The notes: generated by a model not told the origin, from the letters alone. Counted from the stretch's first letter, positions 25,446 through 34,500 are shown. The stretch: 64,000 nucleotides of DNA from Paraburkholderia hiiakae (GCF_904848665.1 NZ_CAJHCQ010000009.1:124001-188000), one strand, 5' to 3'. Numbers and translations are program-made.

Positions 25446-26915
25446 TCAGCGCGATTCCGATTCGTTCATTCGCGCTGGCGCGGCTCGGCGCGCGCCCGCA
25501 TGGGCCGGATCGGTTTTCACGAACCACGCGAGCCCGGCCGCCGTGAGCAGGAGCGCCGTCGAGACCGCGGTTTCCGCACGCAAGCCGGCCACCACCTGCG
25601 CCGCGCCCGCGCCGCCTGCGAGCGCACCGAACGCCGCCACTCCCACCGCACCGCCTGCCTGACGCGCCGTATTGAGCAGCGCCGAGGCCGTGCCCGCGCG
25701 CGCCGGCTCGACCGAGGAGAGCACGGCCGTCGTCATCGCCGGCACGGCGAGGCCCATGCCCGAGGGAATCAGCAGGAAGGCGAGCAGCACGAAGGCGAGC
25801 GGCGTCGAGGCGTCCACGCCGATCAGCAGCGCGTAGCCCGCACCCGCGATCAGCGCGCCGACGATCATCGGCCGGCGCGTGCCGTAGTGCGCCACCACAT
25901 GGCCGCTCACGATGTTCGAGAGCAGGAACCCGCCGGTGAGCGGGATGAACGCGAGGCCTGCCTGCAACGGCGTTTCGCCCCGCGCATGCTGGAGGTAAAG
26001 CGCGAGCACGAACACGGTGCCGTAGTACGTGAGATTCACGCAGATACCGAACAGTACCGCCGCGCTGAACGTGCGGTTGCGCAGCATCGCGAGCGGCACC
26101 ATGGGGTCGCGTGTGCGCGCTTCGAGCGAGACGAACGCAAATCCCGACACGAGCGCGAGCGCAAAGCCGCCCGCCACCGCCCAGTGCACGAAGCCGAGCG
26201 GCCGCCATTCGATCACGGCGCCTGTAAAAGCCGTGAGCGCCACGATGGCGAGTAACTGGCCGCGCACGTCGAGGCTACGCTTGGCGGGCGCGCCGGCAGC
26301 TTTGGAATCGTGCGCATGGCGGCGTGGCTTGGGAATCCACGCGAGCGTGGCCCAAAGGCCGGCTGCGCACAGCGGCAAGTTGACGAGGAAAATGCTGCGC
26401 CAGCCGAACGCCGCGATCAGCAGGCCGCCCGCCACCGGGCCGGCGGCGATCGAGATGGCGCCCGCCGCGGTCCAGAAGCCCACGGCGCGTGCCCTGAGCC
26501 CGCGGTCGTGGCGGCACGCTTCATTGAGCAGCGCGAGCGAGTTGGGCAGCATGGCCGCCGCGCCCGCACCCTGCACCGCGCGGGCGGCGACCAGCATGAC
26601 CGGATTGGCCGCGAGCCCGCAGGCCAGCGAGGCGAACGCGAACACGACGAGACCGGCCGCGTAGAGGCGGCGCGCGCCGTAGCGGTCGCCGAGCACGCCG
26701 CCCGAGAGCATCAGTACCGCGAAGGCGAGCGTGTAGGCGTCGACGATCCATTGCAGGCCCGCGACGTTCGCATGCAGATCGGAAGCGACACGCGCGAGCG
26801 CGATATTGACGATGGTGACGTCGAGCTGCGTGACGACGAACCCAATGCTCACGGTTGCGACGATACGCGTGAGCGCGGGCGTGAAATGGAGGGGGGTGGG
26901 GTGTGAGGTATTCAT
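25446..26915 (-). CDS. MFS multidrug exporter, DHA2 (EmrB/QacA) family
   Basis: 489-residue proton-drug antiporter with about 14 membrane helices. The first helix region TQLDVTIVNIALARVASDL carries the DHA2 motif D1 (L-D-x-T-x-V-N-x-A). The loop GGVLGDRYGARR is motif A, and a helix-5 Gly/Pro run (AAGPVAGGLL) is motif C, characteristic of exporters. ATG 26915 (MNTSHPTPL) is used. It stands alone, with no adjacent EmrA-type adaptor. Likely role: export of toxic organic compounds; substrate unknown. Confidence 0.88.
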   Translation of the reverse strand: MNTSHPTPLHFTPALTRIVATVSIGFVVTQLDVTIVNIALARVASDLHANVAGLQWIVDAYTLAFAVLMLSGGVLGDRYGARRLYAAGLVVFAFASLACGLAANPVMLVAARAVQGAGAAAMLPNSLALLNEACRHDRGLRARAVGFWTAAGAISIAAGPVAGGLLIAAFGWRSIFLVNLPLCAAGLWATLAWIPKPRRHAHDSKAAGAPAKRSLDVRGQLLAIVALTAFTGAVIEWRPLGFVHWAVAGGFALALVSGFAFVSLEARTRDPMVPLAMLRNRTFSAAVLFGICVNLTYYGTVFVLALYLQHARGETPLQAGLAFIPLTGGFLLSNIVSGHVVAHYGTRRPMIVGALIAGAGYALLIGVDASTPLAFVLLAFLLIPSGMGLAVPAMTTAVLSSVEPARAGTASALLNTARQAGGAVGVAAFGALAGGAGAAQVVAGLRAETAVSTALLLTAAGLAWFVKTDPAHAGARRAAPARMNESESR

Positions 26916-27042
26916 GCGCCCATGGTAGGACGCTCGCCGGCTTCGACGTTTCAGCGCGAGGTGAATCGTCGAAACCGCCGGCAAAATGGTGCCGGACCAG
27001 AGGCGGGCGTCCAGTGTGCAGTCAGAACGCATTGAGGCGCAC

Positions 27043-28344
27043 TTACTGCTCCCGGTGCGTGTCCTTGAAGAACAGCGTCGTGATCGCGCCGAGCACGCAA
27101 ATCGTGGCCACATAGTAGGTGGGCGCGAGCGGTGCGGACTTCATCAGCAGTGCGACGACGATCGGCGTGAGGCCGCCGAACACGGCGTACGCCACGTTGT
27201 ACGAGAACGAGATGCCCGAGAAACGCACCACGGGCGGGAACGCGTTCACCATCACATACGGCACCGCGCCGATCGTGCCGACCAGCAGCCCGCAGAGCGC
27301 ATAGAGCGGCATGAGCATCGAAGTGTCCACGGCGATCTGGCGGAACAGCACGTAGTACGCGATCGCGAGCGCCATGCCGCCGATCGCCAGCACGCGGCGC
27401 GCACCGAAGCGGTCCGCGAGCGCGCCCGCGCTCACGCAGCCCACCGTCAGGAAGAGCGTCGCCAGGCAGTTCGCGAGCAGCGACGTGGTGGCGTCGAGAT
27501 GGAACTGCTTCTGCAGCAGCGGCGGCGTCATGAGGATCACGACGACGATGGCGGCCGAAAGCATCCACGTGAGCAGCATCGAGATGATCACGGCGCGGCC
27601 GTGGTCGCGCAGCACGGCCTTGAGCGGAATTTCGTCGGCGAGCGACTTGCGCGCCTTCATCTCCGCGAACACGGGCGTTTCGTGCAGCCACTGGCGCAGA
27701 TACACCGAGAACATGCCGAACAGCCCGCCAATCAGGAACGGAATGCGCCAGGCATACGCGGCGATGTCGCTCGGCGTGTAGTGATGATTGACGGCCGCGG
27801 CGATCAACGAGCCGAGCAGGATGCCGAACGTGAGACCCGCCGTGAGCGTGCCGCACGCATAGCCAATATGGCGGCGCGGCACGTGCTCGGAAACGAACAC
27901 CCACGCGCCCGGCACCTCGCCGCCCACGGCTGCGCCTTGCAGCACCCGCAGCGCGAGCAGCAGCACGGGCGCGAGCACGCCGATCGAAGCAAAGGTGGGC
28001 AGGCAGCCCATGGCGAGCGTGGGGAGCGCCATCAGCAGGACGGAGAGCGTGAACATGCGCTTGCGGCCGAGCAGATCACCGAAGTGCGCCATGACGATGC
28101 CGCCGAGCGGCCGCGCGAGGTAGCCCGCCGCGAAGATGCCGAAAGTCTGCAGTTGGCGCAGCCAGTCGGGAATCGTTGCGGGGAAGAACAACTGGCCGAT
28201 AGCCGGCGCGAAGAAAACGAAGATGATGAAGTCGTAGAACTCGAGGGCGCCACCCAGTGCGGCGAGCCCGAGCGTCTTGTAGTCACTGCGGGTGAGCGCG
28301 CGCGCAGCGGCAGGCGTGCGCACGCCAATGTCTGTTGCTTGCAT
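27043..28344 (-). CDS. MFS transporter, metabolite:H+ symporter (MHS) family
   Basis: 433-residue twelve-helix uptake transporter of the group that includes ProP, KgtP and citrate permeases. The first helix has the MHS hallmark GALEFYDFIIFVFFAPAIG, the loop ARPLGGIVMAHFGDLLGRKR is the MFS motif A, and GAAVGGEVPGAWVFVSEHVP is the conserved MHS segment after helix 4. Substrate (organic acid, betaine or amino acid) cannot be told from sequence. It is 127 bp upstream of the DHA2 gene on the same strand, but cotranscription is unclear. Confidence 0.88.
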   Translation of the reverse strand: MQATDIGVRTPAAARALTRSDYKTLGLAALGGALEFYDFIIFVFFAPAIGQLFFPATIPDWLRQLQTFGIFAAGYLARPLGGIVMAHFGDLLGRKRMFTLSVLLMALPTLAMGCLPTFASIGVLAPVLLLALRVLQGAAVGGEVPGAWVFVSEHVPRRHIGYACGTLTAGLTFGILLGSLIAAAVNHHYTPSDIAAYAWRIPFLIGGLFGMFSVYLRQWLHETPVFAEMKARKSLADEIPLKAVLRDHGRAVIISMLLTWMLSAAIVVVILMTPPLLQKQFHLDATTSLLANCLATLFLTVGCVSAGALADRFGARRVLAIGGMALAIAYYVLFRQIAVDTSMLMPLYALCGLLVGTIGAVPYVMVNAFPPVVRFSGISFSYNVAYAVFGGLTPIVVALLMKSAPLAPTYYVATICVLGAITTLFFKDTHREQ

Positions 28345-28727
28345 TTCCGAAAAACCAGGGTGTTGTTATGTACGACGTTTTATGTAGCGCGTGAAGAACG
28401 CGTGTGGACGTCCATGATGGCCGAATTTGCCTGGTGCGCGCGTGGCGCGGGGGCGGCGGTCGTCGGATAAGCGGGCGCAAGGGTGGGGCACGGCAACAGC
28501 GCGTCCGCGCGGGTGGGCGGACGTGCCGACGAGTTCAGGCCAGCCGCGAATTCTACAGGAACCTTGCAAGCCGCCAGATGCGGGCCTGGCGCGCGTGCGG
28601 CAGAGCGCGCATGCGTCGCTGTGGGAAAACGAAGAAGCAGATTGGATTTCAGACTCGTCCGATGGGCAGATTTTGCACATATCCACAAAATTGCCCGCTT
28701 CACTATTCGATCCATTAAGGACCCAAC
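28345..28727. promoter_or_regulatory. divergent region between MHS transporter and response regulator genes
   Basis: 383 bp without a credible gene. It carries the promoters of both divergent genes; the end toward the response regulator is AT-richer (28660-28720), with AAGGA before its ATG. No clear palindromic operator seen. Confidence 0.4.
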
Positions 28728-29462
28728 ATGCGCATCGCGATTTTTCAGCGCGACGCTGACCATCGCCAGCAACTCGAGCGCGTGCTGACGCAGTGCGGTC
28801 ACGCCTGCGTTCCGTTCGGCGACGCGCTGACGCTTGCGAGGACGCTGGCCGCATCGACCGTCGACATGCTCGTGCTCGACTGGCAGGGCTCGCAGGTCGC
28901 CGGCGCGGAGCTGCTGAGGACGTTGCGGGCGGTGAACGGTAGTCAGATTCCGGTGCTGTTCGTCTCGGAGGACGCGTCCGACGAGAGCGTGGTGCGCGCG
29001 TTTTCGGTCGGCGCGGACGACTATGTGGGCCTGCCCGTGTGCCCCTCGGTGCTGCGCGCGCGCGTGAACGCGCTTCTGCGCCGCGCGTTTCCCGACCGTT
29101 ACGAGAACATGACGATCGACGCTGGCCCCTATCACTTCGACATGCGGTGTCAGGCTGTCAGCGTGCACGGCAAGCCCGTGCTGCTCTCGACTACGCAATA
29201 CCGGCTCGCCGCGCTGTTTTTTTCGAACATCGGACGCGTGCTCTCGCGCGATCACATTTACGCGATGGTGTGGGGGCGCGAGTTGCATACGTTGACCCGC
29301 ACGATCGACAGCCACGTGTCGCGACTGCGCCTGTTGCTGGAGATCGAGACGCCGAACGGCTTTCGGCTCCAGCCGGTGTACAAGAGCGGTTACCGGCTGC
29401 TGCGCTTGCAGGACGACAATGAGGCGCTCGCCACCGAAGGCGCGGAGTGCGAGTCGGCTTGA
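28728..29462 (+). CDS. orphan OmpR-type response regulator with atypical receiver
   Basis: 244-residue DNA-binding response regulator. The receiver has the phosphoacceptor Asp51 (MLVLDWQ) and the switch Ser80 (VLFVSED). The usual acidic pair near residue 10 is present only as D9/D11, and the conserved Lys of the K-P motif is replaced by Leu102 (DDYVGLPV). The C-terminal winged helix (about residues 130-232) is intact and ends in the typical YKSGYRLLRL. No sensor kinase gene is adjacent. The Lys loss suggests altered or phosphorylation-independent switching. AAGGA precedes the ATG and a strong terminator follows. Confidence 0.88.
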   Translation: MRIAIFQRDADHRQQLERVLTQCGHACVPFGDALTLARTLAASTVDMLVLDWQGSQVAGAELLRTLRAVNGSQIPVLFVSEDASDESVVRAFSVGADDYVGLPVCPSVLRARVNALLRRAFPDRYENMTIDAGPYHFDMRCQAVSVHGKPVLLSTTQYRLAALFFSNIGRVLSRDHIYAMVWGRELHTLTRTIDSHVSRLRLLLEIETPNGFRLQPVYKSGYRLLRLQDDNEALATEGAECESA

Positions 29463-29490
29463 GGCGAAGCGCGGGGATTAGGTGGTTGAT

Positions 29491-29529
29491 AAAAAGACGG
29501 CGGCACGCATCGCGTGCCGCCGTCTTTTT
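29491..29529. terminator. strong bidirectional intrinsic terminator
   Basis: Perfect 14-bp stem (29495-29508 and 29512-29525) with a 3-nt loop, flanked by A-run 29491-29494 and a T-run from 29526. It separates the plus-strand response regulator from the minus-strand gene ending at 29566 and can serve both. Confidence 0.93.
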
Positions 29530-29565
29530 TTGAATGCGTTGCCTCGATTGTTGCGCGCGGTAACC

Positions 29566-29856
29566 TCAGCGCGCGAGGCCGAGTCCTTGCAGCACCGCGT
29601 TGCCTTCCGTCGTCAGGCGAATGCGTGCGTCACCGGCGGCGTCCTGCACCTGCTCGACGAGGCCGGCTTCCTTGAGCATGGGAATCTCCGGTTTGGCATG
29701 CGCGTCGATCGGCGCATGCAGCAGCAACAGGAGGGTCGCAAGCTCGTGGTGGCTCAGCAACCGGCGCAACAAGGTGCGGCGAGCGGGCTTCGCGCCGGGC
29801 GTTGACTCGCTATTGATCTGACTCGCCGCGTGGATCTGCGGATCTTGCTGTTTCAC
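29566..29856 (-). CDS. small winged-helix-like protein, 96 residues
   Basis: Starts at GTG 29856 with CAGGAGG four nucleotides upstream. The first 30 residues are polar. The rest, TLLRRLLSHHELATLLLLLHAP then MLKEAGLVEQVQDAAGDARIRLTTEGNAVLQGLGL, has the helix, helix and beta-wing pattern of a MarR/PadR-like winged helix, ending with an L-T-x-E-G strand typical of such domains. It is short for a full regulator. It converges on the orphan response regulator with a shared terminator. DNA binding is an inference. Confidence 0.7.
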   Translation of the reverse strand: MKQQDPQIHAASQINSESTPGAKPARRTLLRRLLSHHELATLLLLLHAPIDAHAKPEIPMLKEAGLVEQVQDAAGDARIRLTTEGNAVLQGLGLAR

Positions 29857-30089
29857 GGAACCTCCTGCTGGGTTCGTTTCTACGTTCGTTTCTTCGGGGT
29901 GAAGCGATGATGCGCACGAAGACTTAAGCGATTCTTAAAACGCCTGGCGAAAATGTGTCATCGCGCTACACGGCGCCCATGAATGTAAAAGGCTGTAATA
30001 GAAGGGCGCGAAGCTGCACGAAAAGGCACGAAAACGCTTTCAATACGCACACATCGCGGCTGCGGCAACGAAAGCCGCCCGTCAAATGT
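29857..30089. other. intergenic stretch, 233 bp, nothing recognised
   Basis: Upstream region of the minus-strand winged-helix-like gene and downstream of the lipoprotein gene that ends at 30090. No convincing gene, terminator or operator was seen. Confidence 0.4.
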
Positions 30090-30422
30090 TCAAGGTGCGC
30101 AGGTTTTGCTCGCACCCTCGATCCACAGGTTCGAGGCGTGGCGTTTGCCGGCGTAATAGCGGTAGGTCGTCGCGCCATTGTCGGTGCGAACCTTGATGAC
30201 GTTCGAGTCGCCGAACTCGAGCATCTGGCCTTGCGGCAGCGGCGAGGTGGTGAAGCTGGCGCCGTGACGCTGGGCTTCCACGGTCAGGCACGAGATCACG
30301 TCCTGGACCGACCGGTTGGTTGTGGAATCGATGACCGGCTGACCCGCGTCCGGGTTGCTCTGAAACCACGCGCACGCGCCTAGCGTGAGCGAAAGGGCAA
30401 GGGGCACGGCAAGCTTTTTCAT
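30090..30422 (-). CDS. small outer-membrane-type lipoprotein, unknown function
   Basis: 110-residue lipoprotein. The signal peptide MKKLAVPLALSLTLGAC ends in a lipobox with Cys17. The mature part begins AWFQSNPDAG and contains two further cysteines in SCLTVE and KTCAP that could form a disulfide. A central beta-rich region (HGASFTTSPLPQGQMLEFGDSN) follows. No known domain recognised. ATG 30422 is chosen because the signal peptide starts there; frames further upstream are not convincing. It is divergent from the large penicillin-binding protein gene, which fits an envelope role. Confidence 0.8.
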   Translation of the reverse strand: MKKLAVPLALSLTLGACAWFQSNPDAGQPVIDSTTNRSVQDVISCLTVEAQRHGASFTTSPLPQGQMLEFGDSNVIKVRTDNGATTYRYYAGKRHASNLWIEGASKTCAP

Positions 30423-30622
30423 ATATCTCGGTATCCAACGAAATAGCCAATCATTATATCGGGAGCATCTCCCGTGCCACGGGGACGGCGCAAAATGCCG
30501 CAAAACTGTCACGCGCCGGGCATAGGTGTTGCAACAGTGCGACGTGCGTGCGGAGGCCTACATACCGGCACGCAAGAACTTGCGGAGAGAGATAGACTAT
30601 CTGAGGGGTGCCGTCTGGAAAT

Positions 30623-30637
30623 CTGACGTGACGTCAG
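30623..30637. promoter_or_regulatory. perfect palindrome overlapping the ribosome-binding site of the PBP gene
   Basis: CTGACGT-G-ACGTCAG, 7-bp arms around one base, 10 nt before the ATG at 30648. Its right arm runs into CAGGAG, the Shine-Dalgarno sequence. It could be an operator or an mRNA hairpin that masks ribosome access. Confidence 0.55.
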
Positions 30638-30647
30638 GAGAATACGC

Positions 30648-33600
30648 ATGAACCGCCCATCGGTACGCTTTCCTTTTCGCGCCGCTGGCGCAGGCTCACT
30701 GTTCAGGTGGGTCAAGTGGGGATTCGTCGTCGCGTTTCTGGCCGCCCTCGTCATCATCGCGCGCATCGTACAGATCGAAATCGATACGTCACGCCTGCAG
30801 GCGCGCTACCTCTCCGAACTCACGCGCGACATAGGCTTTACGGTCGAGAACGGACCGAGCCACAGCATCCGTTTTCCCACTACGAACGGCCCGTACGACG
30901 TGCGGCTCGGTTATGCGCAATTGCCCATCTTCGAGAACCGGCTTGCGGAACGCGGTTTCGCGATCGCGGCGCAGGCGCGCGATTCAGATCGCATGATCGC
31001 CGTGGCCGACGAGGGGCTTTTCCTGCCCTTCGAAGAAAAGGATCAGGCTGGGATTGTGCTGCGCGACGCGTCGGGTGCGACGCTCTTCCATACGCGTTAT
31101 CCGCAGCGCGCTTACGAGAATTTCGACGCCGTGCCGCCCGTGGTGCGCGATTCGCTCCTTTTCATCGAAGACAAATACCTGCTGGCCCCGGACCAGCCGA
31201 ACCGCAACCCGGCCATCGACTGGGGGCGCTTTAGCCGCGCGCTCGTCGACCAGGGTGCGCGCCTCGTGAACCGGCATCAGCAAACGCCGGGCGGCAGCAC
31301 GCTCGCCACGCAGATCGAGAAGTTCCGGCACTCGTCGGGTGGGCGCACCGCCACGCCGCCGGAGAAGCTGCGCCAGATCGCGTCCGCTTCGCTGCGCGCC
31401 TACCTGGACGGCCCGCAGACCATGCCTGCGCGCCAGCAGATTCTCGTGCACTACCTGAATTCGGTGCCGCTCTCCGCCAAGGCGGGTGTGGGCGAAGTCA
31501 ACGGTCTCGGCGACGGGCTTGCCGCCTGGTATGGTCGCGACTTCCGCGACGTCAACCGGATCCTGCGCGCGCCGCTTACGCCCGAGACGCTCGACGCGCA
31601 GGCGCTGGCGTTCCGCCAGGTGCTCTCGCTGCTGATTGCCCAGCGCGCGCCTTCGTACTTCCTGCAAAAGAACAACGACGCACTCGCGAAACTGACCGAT
31701 AGCTACATCCGCCTGCTCGGCGCCGGCGGCGTGATTACGCCCGCGTTGCGCGACGCGGCGCTCGCCACGCAACTCACGCTCGACCGCTCGAAGCCGTCCC
31801 AGCGCGCGCCGGTTTCATTCGTGGAGCGCAAGGCGGTGCTGACGCTGCGCACCCAGCTCATGCAGGCGCTCGGACTGAAGACGCTTTACGACCTCGACCG
31901 CCTCGATCTCACCGCCACGGCCACGCTCGTCGATAGCGTGCAGCAGGCCGTGGGCGACCGCCTCGCCGATGCCGCGACGAAGGACGGCGCGCGCGAGGCG
32001 GGTCTGGTCGGCTTCGAGATGCTGCGCCCCTCCGACGATCCTTCGAAGATCGCGTATAGCTTCACGCTGTTCGAGCGCAGCAACGGCGAGAACCTCGTGC
32101 GCGTGCAAACGGACAGCGTGAACCAGCCGTTCGACATCAATTCGGGCGCGCGCCTGAATCTGGGTTCGACTGCGAAGCTACGCACGCTCGTGACGTATCT
32201 GCAGATCGTGAGCGCGCTGCACGCGCGGTACGCGGACGATGACGCGAAGTCGTTGCGCGCGATGCTGCCGCAAGTCGATCCGAGCGACGCGCTCACGCGC
32301 TGGGCGATCGACTATCTTTCGAAGACGTCCGACCGCTCGCTGCATTCCATGCTGGAGGCGGCCGTGGAGCGCAAGTACTCGGCCAGCCCGGGCGAGACGT
32401 TCTACACCGGCGGCGGCGCGCAGAGCTTCAACAATTTCGAGTCGAGCGACAATGCGCAAATTCTCACGGTGCACCGCGCGTTCCAGCATTCGGTGAATCT
32501 GGTGTTCGTGCGGCTCATGCGCGACATCGTTCACTACGAGATGATCCAGACTTCGGGGCCGCCCGCGCAGTGGCTCGATGACCCGGCCGTGCGCACGCGT
32601 TTTCTCACGCAGTTTGCCGATGGTGAGAGCCAGGTCTACATGAAGCGCTTCTACACGCGCTACGCGGGCAAGAGCAACGACGAAGCGCTGGCGATCTTGC
32701 TGCAGCACACGCGCAAAGGTCCGGCGCGCATTGCGACCGTGCTGCGCAGCGTGAAGCCCGATGGCCAACTGCCGTGGTTCGACGCACAGATGCGCGCGCA
32801 ACTAAAGAACACGAAGTTCCAGTGGCTCGACGACGAAGACCTCGCGCACTACTACGACAAGTACGCAATCGACAAATTCAACCTCAACGACCGTGGCTAT
32901 ATTGCGGGCATTCATCCGCTCGAACTGTGGTTGCTGAATTACTTGCACGCGCACCCAGATGCGACGCTCGCGCAGGTTCAGCAGGCGAGTCGCGACACGC
33001 GGCTCTATACCTACTCGTGGCTCTTCAAGACGAAATATCACGCCACCCAGAACCGGCGCATTCGCCACATGATCGAGCTGCGCGCGTATGAAGCGATCGG
33101 CAAGTCCTGGCGCGCGGTCGGTTATCCGTTCGACAGCATCACGCCTTCGTATGGCGCGGCGATCGGCGCGTCGGGCGACCGGCCCGCGGCGCTCGCGCAA
33201 CTCATCGGCCTCATATCGAGCAATGGAGAAAAGCTGCCGACGCATAGCTTCGAGTCGCTCGACTTCGCGCGCGGCACGCCCTACGAGACGCACTTCGTTC
33301 ATGCGTCCACGCCGCCGCAGCCACTGGTTTCGCCTGAGATTTCGCAAGTGGTGCGCGAGTTGCTGACGTCGGTGGTGGAGGGCGGCACGGCCAAGCGCCT
33401 CGCCGACGGCATGACACTCCCCGACGGCAAGACGCTGCCGGTCTACGGCAAGACCGGCACCGGCGACCAGCGCTTCAACGTGTACGCGCCGGGCGCGCGG
33501 CTGATCGAATCGCGCAAGGTGAACCGCAGCGCGACCTTCGTGTTCGTGATCGGCAACCGCTTCTACGGCACGCTCACGGCATGGGTGCATGAGCCGTATG

Positions 33601-33818
33601 CGGCGCGTTACACGTTCACGAGCGCGCTGTCCGTGCAACTGCTGAAGTCGCTTGCGCCCGTGTTGCAGCCGCTGCTCGAATCGAGGTCTGGCACGGAGGG
33701 CGATGCGAAACCCGATCCCGTGCACGCCGCGCAGCAGATGACGCTCATCGACCCGCAATCGGGTGAAATGCACCGTGTGGTCTGGAACGGCAAGGCGCTC
33801 GAGCTCGACGCGCACTGA
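30648..33818 (+). CDS. large class A penicillin-binding protein (GT51 transglycosylase plus transpeptidase)
   Basis: 1056-residue bifunctional peptidoglycan synthase, longer than typical PBP1a/1b (about 800-850). One N-terminal membrane anchor (about residues 22-44) is followed by a GT51 domain with the catalytic Glu in LLFIEDKYLL (Glu174) and a variant of the second motif, GGSTLATQIEKF (215-226). The penicillin-binding domain has Ser507-T-A-Lys510 (SxxK), Ser615-V-Asn617 (SxN) and Lys935-T-G (KTG). The wide spacing between SxN and KTG comes from an insert of about 200 residues. All catalytic motifs are present, so it should be active. The extra length and degenerate GT51 wording suggest a specialised role. 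It is monocistronic, with a terminator after it. Confidence 0.85.
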   Translation: MNRPSVRFPFRAAGAGSLFRWVKWGFVVAFLAALVIIARIVQIEIDTSRLQARYLSELTRDIGFTVENGPSHSIRFPTTNGPYDVRLGYAQLPIFENRLAERGFAIAAQARDSDRMIAVADEGLFLPFEEKDQAGIVLRDASGATLFHTRYPQRAYENFDAVPPVVRDSLLFIEDKYLLAPDQPNRNPAIDWGRFSRALVDQGARLVNRHQQTPGGSTLATQIEKFRHSSGGRTATPPEKLRQIASASLRAYLDGPQTMPARQQILVHYLNSVPLSAKAGVGEVNGLGDGLAAWYGRDFRDVNRILRAPLTPETLDAQALAFRQVLSLLIAQRAPSYFLQKNNDALAKLTDSYIRLLGAGGVITPALRDAALATQLTLDRSKPSQRAPVSFVERKAVLTLRTQLMQALGLKTLYDLDRLDLTATATLVDSVQQAVGDRLADAATKDGAREAGLVGFEMLRPSDDPSKIAYSFTLFERSNGENLVRVQTDSVNQPFDINSGARLNLGSTAKLRTLVTYLQIVSALHARYADDDAKSLRAMLPQVDPSDALTRWAIDYLSKTSDRSLHSMLEAAVERKYSASPGETFYTGGGAQSFNNFESSDNAQILTVHRAFQHSVNLVFVRLMRDIVHYEMIQTSGPPAQWLDDPAVRTRFLTQFADGESQVYMKRFYTRYAGKSNDEALAILLQHTRKGPARIATVLRSVKPDGQLPWFDAQMRAQLKNTKFQWLDDEDLAHYYDKYAIDKFNLNDRGYIAGIHPLELWLLNYLHAHPDATLAQVQQASRDTRLYTYSWLFKTKYHATQNRRIRHMIELRAYEAIGKSWRAVGYPFDSITPSYGAAIGASGDRPAALAQLIGLISSNGEKLPTHSFESLDFARGTPYETHFVHASTPPQPLVSPEISQVVRELLTSVVEGGTAKRLADGMTLPDGKTLPVYGKTGTGDQRFNVYAPGARLIESRKVNRSATFVFVIGNRFYGTLTAWVHEPYAARYTFTSALSVQLLKSLAPVLQPLLESRSGTEGDAKPDPVHAAQQMTLIDPQSGEMHRVVWNGKALELDAH

Positions 33819-33826
33819 TTCAGGCG

Positions 33827-33867
33827 ATTCGGCATCCAAAGCAAAATATTCGGCATCCAAAGCAAAA
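33827..33867 (+). repeat. 20-bp tandem direct repeat downstream of the PBP gene
   Basis: ATTCGGCATCCAAAGCAAAA occurs at 33827-33846 and again at 33848-33867 with one base between. It lies between the stop codon and the terminator. Probably a recent slippage duplication. Confidence 0.9.
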
Positions 33868-33870
33868 CGC

Positions 33871-33909
33871 GGGGCCTGGCGCATGCGCCAGGCCTCGCGT
33901 TCTTCTTTA
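33871..33909. terminator. bidirectional terminator between PBP gene and glycine-zipper lipoprotein gene
   Basis: GGCCTGGCGC (33873-33882) and GCGCCAGGCC (33885-33894) form a perfect 10-bp stem that extends further through a G-T and G-C pairs. A T-rich tail GTTCTTCTTT follows on the plus strand and GCGTTTTGCTTT on the minus strand. Confidence 0.8.
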
Positions 33910-33926
33910 TGCGGACGATATCCGCT

Positions 33927-34475
33927 TCAATAACCGCTTGGCGGCGGAGGCGCCGACCCCGGCGGGGGCGGCGGCAAATAGTGCGGTTGCGGCGCTGTCT
34001 GGAATTGCTGCTGCGGCGCCTGGAACTGCTGGGGTTGCGATGTCGTCATGTTGCCGGGCGCCGGTATGCGGTTGCCGGTGGCGTACATGCATTGCAGATA
34101 AGCGTAGTCGTAGCGGCGCTGCACGTCATACGCGGAGCCCTGGGCGTTGCCCATGCCGACCGCACTGCCCGCAAGCAGGCCCGCGCCCGCACCGATGGCC
34201 GCGCCCTGGCCGCCGCCGAACGCGGCGCCTGCGGCAGCGCCGAGCGCCGTGCCCACCACGGCGCTGCCGAGGCCTGCGCCGGTCGCCGCCTGGTTCGTGG
34301 TGACGCCGCCCACCTGCTGGAAGGCGAACTGGCGGCAATTCGCGTCGTCGACGCGGAACTGGTCGAAGGTTTTGCCCGTGCCAGGCAGGGCCATCACGCT
34401 CGGCCCCGTGGGCGTCACGGCGCATGCGCTCAGCAGCCCCGCTGTGGCGAGTAGCGCGAGATACGTGTATTTCAT
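33927..34475 (-). CDS. glycine-zipper lipoprotein
   Basis: 182-residue lipoprotein: signal MKYTYLALLATAGLLSAC with lipobox Cys18. A short linker carrying a Cys (DDANCRQFAF) is followed by a glycine-zipper membrane segment of repeated G-x3-G (about residues 64-110, GAGLGSAVVGTALGAAAGA onward). Then comes YDVQRRYDYAYLQCMYATGN, a motif common in this outer-membrane family, and a Pro/Gln-rich tail that ends PPPPSGY. It resembles the 17-kDa-antigen/YMGG-like families, which are structural envelope proteins of unclear function. It precedes no minus-strand gene; the Tyr/Pro-rich gene lies upstream with a 25-nt gap, so the pair may be cotranscribed. Confidence 0.85.
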   Translation of the reverse strand: MKYTYLALLATAGLLSACAVTPTGPSVMALPGTGKTFDQFRVDDANCRQFAFQQVGGVTTNQAATGAGLGSAVVGTALGAAAGAAFGGGQGAAIGAGAGLLAGSAVGMGNAQGSAYDVQRRYDYAYLQCMYATGNRIPAPGNMTTSQPQQFQAPQQQFQTAPQPHYLPPPPPGSAPPPPSGY

Positions 34476-34500
34476 TTGCGGCTCGATATCGTCAAGGTGT

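Noticed and set aside
29214..29225. Run of eight T on the plus strand
   Set aside because: It lies inside the coding region of the orphan response regulator (Leu-Phe-Phe codons) and has no stem before it.
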